From positions 48,380-112,379 of the forward strand of contig JAQXJP010000033.1 in NCBI GenBank assembly GCA_029008875.1: a stretch of DNA of 64,000 bases. Reading direction: 5' to 3'. This document shows, piece by piece, positions 61,195 to 64,000 of this stretch. The notes under the pieces were generated by a model. The model saw only the letters and a program-made list of their open reading frames with translations, was not told the origin of the DNA and did not search any database. How positions within the stretch are numbered: position 1 is the first letter of the stretch; every line of letters begins with the position of its first letter. This DNA comes from Lachnospiraceae bacterium. GTDB taxonomy: Bacteria > Bacillota > Clostridia > Lachnospirales > Lachnospiraceae. Position numbers and translations under genes: made by a program.

Positions 61195-62232
61195 ATGAAA
61201 AAAGCACTTCCAATCATCGTCATCCTATTGATTGTTCTTGGAATTGCCGGTCTTGTGTTTTACCAATATCAAGACTCCAAAGTGCAAATGAACACCGGAT
61301 ACGTCAACGGAAACACTGCAGGGAATTTATACAATGCCGGTCTCTTCTGCGAGAATAACGGAACGGTATTTTTTTCCAATCCGGATGATAACGGCAAACT
61401 CTATTCCATGGATGCAGACGGTTCCAATCTGACCAAACTGTGCAACGACACCGCGATGTATATCAATGCAGATTCCAACTACGTCTACTATGTCAGAGAC
61501 AACACCGCCACCTTTCAGAGCTCCACCAACGGCGGTCCCTCTTTTCCGTACTTTTCCTACAACAATAACAGCCTGTGCCGCATCGACCGGGCCGGTGGAA
61601 AATGCACCATCCTGGACGAGGATCCTTGTATCTACGCTTCCTTGATTGGAAACTATATCTACTACCTGCATTACGACAACGAAACCGCCACAACACTCTA
61701 TAAGATTAAGATTGACGGGACGGAAAAAACCAAACTTTCCGACACCTATGTATTTACCTGCAGCACGGATGGACGATACTTTTTCTACAACGGCATGCAG
61801 TATGACGGATACATCTATCGGTATGACACGGAGACAGACAGTTCCGTAATGATTTACCCGCACAACACCTACAAGCCGACCGTTACCGCGGACGGAAATG
61901 CATACTATCTGGATGTGGACCGCAATAACGCCCTGGTTCACGTGGATATCGCTTCCGACAATCCGGTCACATTGACCAACGACAGTGTTGATCTGTACAA
62001 TGTATACGGAAGTACCATCTTCTATCAGAACTACGACAAGGATGGTTCCAAACTCTGTTGCGTCCAAAATGACGGGAGCAATTACAAGGTTTTGGCCCAG
62101 GGAAATTACAGCAATATTAATGTCACTTCCTACTATACCTATTTTACAGACTTTCGAACCGGCAATATCCTATACACATCAACGTCCAACCCGGATGCCC
62201 TGTACGCCTTTCACCCGGGCATTATCGAATGA
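61195..62232 (+). CDS. Membrane-anchored DUF5050 protein
   Basis: A 345-residue protein with one N-terminal anchor (ALPIIVILLIVLGIAGLVFY). A long extracytoplasmic part has repeated blades ending in Y/F-rich strands: FFSNPDDNGKLYSMDADGSN, YVYYVRDNTATF, NYIYYLHYDNETATTLYKIK, ending YTYFTDFRTGNILY. This is the beta-propeller pattern of DUF5050. Ligand or function unknown. Start at ATG 61195 (MKKALP), eight bases after GGAGG. It is the only plus-strand gene in the last 7 kb. Confidence 0.88.
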   Translation: MKKALPIIVILLIVLGIAGLVFYQYQDSKVQMNTGYVNGNTAGNLYNAGLFCENNGTVFFSNPDDNGKLYSMDADGSNLTKLCNDTAMYINADSNYVYYVRDNTATFQSSTNGGPSFPYFSYNNNSLCRIDRAGGKCTILDEDPCIYASLIGNYIYYLHYDNETATTLYKIKIDGTEKTKLSDTYVFTCSTDGRYFFYNGMQYDGYIYRYDTETDSSVMIYPHNTYKPTVTADGNAYYLDVDRNNALVHVDIASDNPVTLTNDSVDLYNVYGSTIFYQNYDKDGSKLCCVQNDGSNYKVLAQGNYSNINVTSYYTYFTDFRTGNILYTSTSNPDALYAFHPGIIE

Positions 62233-62276
62233 CAGCACGTGGTCAGTCAACTCAAATTAATAAGATATTGTATAAC

Positions 62277-62306
62277 AATAATAGCCCACAAACGTGGGCT
62301 ATTACT
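62277..62306. terminator. Hairpin between convergent DUF5050 and DJ-1/PfpI genes
   Basis: Perfect 10-base arms (62280-62289 and 62294-62303) with a 4-base loop. It overlaps the stop of the minus-strand gene. T-runs are weak on both strands, so termination strength is uncertain. Confidence 0.45.
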
Positions 62307-62820
62307 GCATTCTCTGATAGTCTCTCCAAAAAGCAATGGTCTCCTGTAAATCTGCCTCATCTTCAAACAAATCCATTTTCTTCGCCACCTCGATTGCGAA
62401 GTCAACGTACCCGTTTGCCCGGGAAGTAATCACCTTATCCGCCACCGCCACATCCAGATCTGCAGAGTGGGTGGACACAATTCCATCCAGGATTCCCGCG
62501 TGATCCAGCACATCAACACCTGCACAAATTCCGGCGATCAGGCTATTGTTATCCCGAACCTTTTTCAAAAAATCCCACACCGTGACATTGTCAATCTCCC
62601 TGATATCGCCACCCGGAACTACCATAAGTTCAATTTCCTCCGGGGCAATGTTTGAGAGCGAATCCGACACATTTATGGAATATCCCTCCATAGACGTAAT
62701 TTCCTTGCCATCCAAAGACGCAAACACAACTTCCTTCCCGGTAAACCGGAGAAAATAATTCAATATGACAATCTCATAAATACAACTTGTATTATATAGG
62801 AGCACCAACGTTTTTTTCAT
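62302..62820 (-). CDS. DJ-1/PfpI family protein
   Basis: A 172-residue member of the DJ-1/PfpI superfamily, with the nucleophile elbow LIAGICAGVDVLDHAG carrying the reactive Cys and the acidic partner in the ELMVVPGGDIREID loop. Members include deglycase-like, chaperone and amidase-type proteins, and I cannot choose among them. The N-terminal strand VLLYNTSCIYEIVILNYFLR is typical of the transcription-regulator-like branch but has no DNA-binding domain. Start at ATG 62820. Confidence 0.9.
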   Translation of the reverse strand: MKKTLVLLYNTSCIYEIVILNYFLRFTGKEVVFASLDGKEITSMEGYSINVSDSLSNIAPEEIELMVVPGGDIREIDNVTVWDFLKKVRDNNSLIAGICAGVDVLDHAGILDGIVSTHSADLDVAVADKVITSRANGYVDFAIEVAKKMDLFEDEADLQETIAFWRDYQRMQ

Positions 62821-62844
62821 AAAATACCTCCATAAAATTCCCTT

Positions 62845-63339
62845 CTATTCCTGCCTATTCTGATAAGTGACATAGATGTGAGCAATTCCAAAAATTATCC
62901 CTGCCGCAATCAAAGCATAATGCCCCATCGTTATCCCACTCAGCAAAAAAATCAGCGTAGGAATGACAGCCAATGCCATTTGCTTTGAGTTCTTGGGCTT
63001 GATAAAATACATCATCCACACCACCCAATAGGAGGACATTAGAACCGCATTTCCAATTAAAAATACAAGGAACATGGCGATGGACGAAAAGCCATCCTCC
63101 GCAATGCCAATGTGAAATACCATAAGAAACATGCAACCGTAACGTCCGATTTGTTCCAGGATATTCATTACTTTATTGGTGCACTTGTTGATCACATCCC
63201 GGTAGTTTGCCGCATAAACCATATTGGGAATCAGCAGCAAAATCACTATGATAAGCCCAAACACATTCAACCATCCCATATTCCATTTTCCCGCCAAAAA
63301 GATGGATGTGGGTCCATCTGTTACATTCAATGTTGCCAT
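62845..63339 (-). CDS. Multipass membrane protein opening with the OadB motif [11 protein letters not shown]
   Basis: About 164 residues with roughly five membrane helices (GWLNVFGLIIVILLLIPNMVYA; FLMVFHIGIAEDG; MFLVFLIGNAVLMSSYWVVW; LAVIPTLIFLLSG; ALIAAGIIFGIAHIYV). The first 18 residues, [18 protein letters not shown], contain 11 residues identical to the catalytic signature of the sodium-pump beta subunit encoded at 29192-30340. The rest does not resemble OadB. Start at ATG 63339, six bases after GGAG. The same frame is open upstream through a GNAT-like remnant. Function unknown. Confidence 0.75.
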   Translation of the reverse strand: MATLNVTDGPTSIFLAGKWNMGWLNVFGLIIVILLLIPNMVYAANYRDVINKCTNKVMNILEQIGRYGCMFLMVFHIGIAEDGFSSIAMFLVFLIGNAVLMSSYWVVWMMYFIKPKNSKQMALAVIPTLIFLLSGITMGHYALIAAGIIFGIAHIYVTYQNRQE

Positions 63340-63438
63340 AAGTAACTCCGTTCCGATTCCTTTATTCCGGTATTCCTCCAATGTATAAACCTTCGTAAGA
63401 TACGCAATATATTCCTCATTCTCCTTCGGTGTGGGGAT
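63340..63438 (-). pseudogene. C-terminal remnant of a GNAT acetyltransferase
   Basis: After the in-frame stop of the DUF6036 fragment, the minus strand reads IPTPKENEEYIAYLTKVYTL then EEYRNKGIGTELL. This is the acetyl-CoA binding motif A region of GNAT enzymes (V-Y-T-x-x-x-Y-R-x-K-G-I-G-x-x-L-L). The domain's N terminus and everything after motif A are missing; the frame runs straight into the membrane protein start. No start codon with a ribosome binding site precedes it, so it is a remnant. Confidence 0.65.
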
Positions 63439-63573
63439 TTACAATATAGAATCTCCACCAATCAGTATTATTTCAGCCGGAATTCTATCTCCATTCTTTT
63501 TACGAAATTCCTTTGCCAATTCTTTAAGATAGTTGTCCAAATTCTCTTTTGTAATTGGTTTATCAGCAGACAT
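63439..63573 (-). pseudogene. Truncated DUF6036-type nucleotidyltransferase
   Basis: Only 44 residues remain. They read SADKPITKENLDNYLKELAK followed by EFRKKNGDRIPAEIILIGGDS and I-L, then a stop. The IILIGG-x-x-I-L end is where the nucleotidyltransferase fold of the DUF6036 (AbiEii-like) family begins, so the catalytic part is lost. It still has a good start (ATG 63573, GAGG six bases upstream) overlapping the end of the preceding fragment. Family members resemble the nucleotidyltransferase half of toxin-antitoxin pairs. Confidence 0.7.
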
Positions 63574-63735
63574 TGCGAACCTCACTTTCCACGATATTAA
63601 ACCGCATAAATTCAGGTATTGCATTTGCTACTGCCTCATTCTTTATGCTTTCATCACCGGTTGCCGCATAAGATACTATAACACTTGCAGGAAAATATGG
63701 CTTTTCAAGTTTTTGACAGCGAATATCGCTTTTAC
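63571..63735 (-). pseudogene. C-terminal fragment of an unidentified protein paired with the DUF6036 gene
   Basis: In the frame ending at TGA just inside the DUF6036 start, the minus strand reads CQKLEKPYFPASVIVSYAAT then GDESIKNEAVANAIPEFMRF and NIVESEVRNVC. The stop overlaps the next start (TGCTGA context), as expected for a coupled partner gene. Upstream it merges into the end of the HAD-like frame without a start codon, so only the C terminus survives. I do not recognise the family. Confidence 0.5.
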
Positions 63736-64000
63736 CAGACTAAATTTCTTGGTCCTTCTGATTTCCTCTGTCGTCAAATCCGGGGTTCTCCCCTCAAGGG
63801 ACAATCCTTCCCGGCGGAGCATTTCTACCAATCTTGTGGCCTCCGGGCGAAGCGGTTTCATGTCATCGTCAAACCAAAACCTCCATCCCGAGTGAAGCAC
63901 AATTTTTGCACCCACTCTTTTTATCATCGGAGCCAATATCTTAATTTTTTCTTCGTCAATTAATGTTCCGTCACTGATCTCTTTCTGATGGCTATCATTC
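63676..64000 (-). pseudogene. HAD-domain protein, truncated, running off the window
   Basis: The minus strand from the window edge encodes HQKEISDGTLIDEEKIKILA then PMIKRVGAKIVLHSGWRFWF and LTTEEIRRTKKFSLVKA. This resembles HAD-like domains of the Swiss Army Knife RNA-repair-associated type (GAKIVLHSGWR is the second HAD motif region). After FSLVKA the reading changes to unrelated sequence (IFAVKNLKSHIFLQVL) and stops, so the third HAD motif is absent. The N terminus lies beyond position 64000. Confidence 0.65.

Overview
The window looks like a chromosomal backbone segment of a Clostridia bacterium, most likely a member of the Lachnospiraceae. Supporting this are a clostridial-type Rnf operon (order C-D-G-E-A-B), a sodium-translocating decarboxylase operon, the FtsW-PBP fusion, the nusA-ylxR-ylxQ-infB-rbfA-nrnA-truB-ribF cluster, an infC-rpmI-rplT operon with an L20-type leader, and Shine-Dalgarno sequences of the GGAGG type. 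Assignment to a genus is not possible from the sequence alone. Nearly everything lies on the minus strand. There are no rRNA genes, no CRISPR array, no recognisable intact transposon or prophage, and no gene-free stretch longer than about 300 bases.

Layout, left to right. 1-8.9 kb: a small conserved protein, a NUDIX hydrolase, a fused FtsW-transpeptidase, a U32 peptidase-family protein, zapA, ruvB-ruvA, and a Gx-transporter/NusG-II pair. 8.9-15.4 kb: miaB, proA, 5-formyl-THF cyclo-ligase, DUF896, proB, then apbE (plus strand) and a lipid/diacylglycerol kinase. 15.5-20.6 kb: the six-gene Rnf complex. 20.8-27.7 kb: a YprB-like exonuclease (plus strand), cheR, a cmk-ispH-S1 operon, a YhiN flavoprotein and an RpiR regulator. 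27.7-33.1 kb: a Na+-pumping decarboxylase operon with two different carboxyltransferases. 33.1-40.6 kb: dacF, scpB-scpA, a cytoplasmic subtilase, pnp, rpsO and an NlpC/P60 hydrolase. 40.7-49 kb: ribF, truB, nrnA, rbfA, infB, an L7Ae protein, ylxR, nusA and rimP. 49-53.7 kb: two identical tRNA-Glu(CTC) genes, small accessory genes, alr and galE. 53.8-56.2 kb: an AraC regulator, a palindromic repeat array, and rplT-rpmI-infC with its attenuator. 56.2-64 kb: ppk and ppx, pheA, a DUF5050 protein, a DJ-1/PfpI protein, and a decayed tail of truncated genes.

Functionally, two sodium/ion-motive systems (Rnf and the biotin-dependent decarboxylase) sit about 8 kb apart. ApbE, which attaches FMN to proteins such as RnfG and RnfD, lies just upstream. 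The rest is cell-wall synthesis, translation and RNA turnover. The observations most worth a second look are: the small membrane protein carrying the OadB signature [11 protein letters not shown] at its N terminus (62.8-63.3 kb); the nested palindromic repeat at 54.69-54.81 kb; the decarboxylase operon with two carboxyltransferases and a lipoprotein-like OadG; the FtsW-PBP fusion; and the RNA leaders of infC and pnp. I did not find a clearly new multi-gene system.
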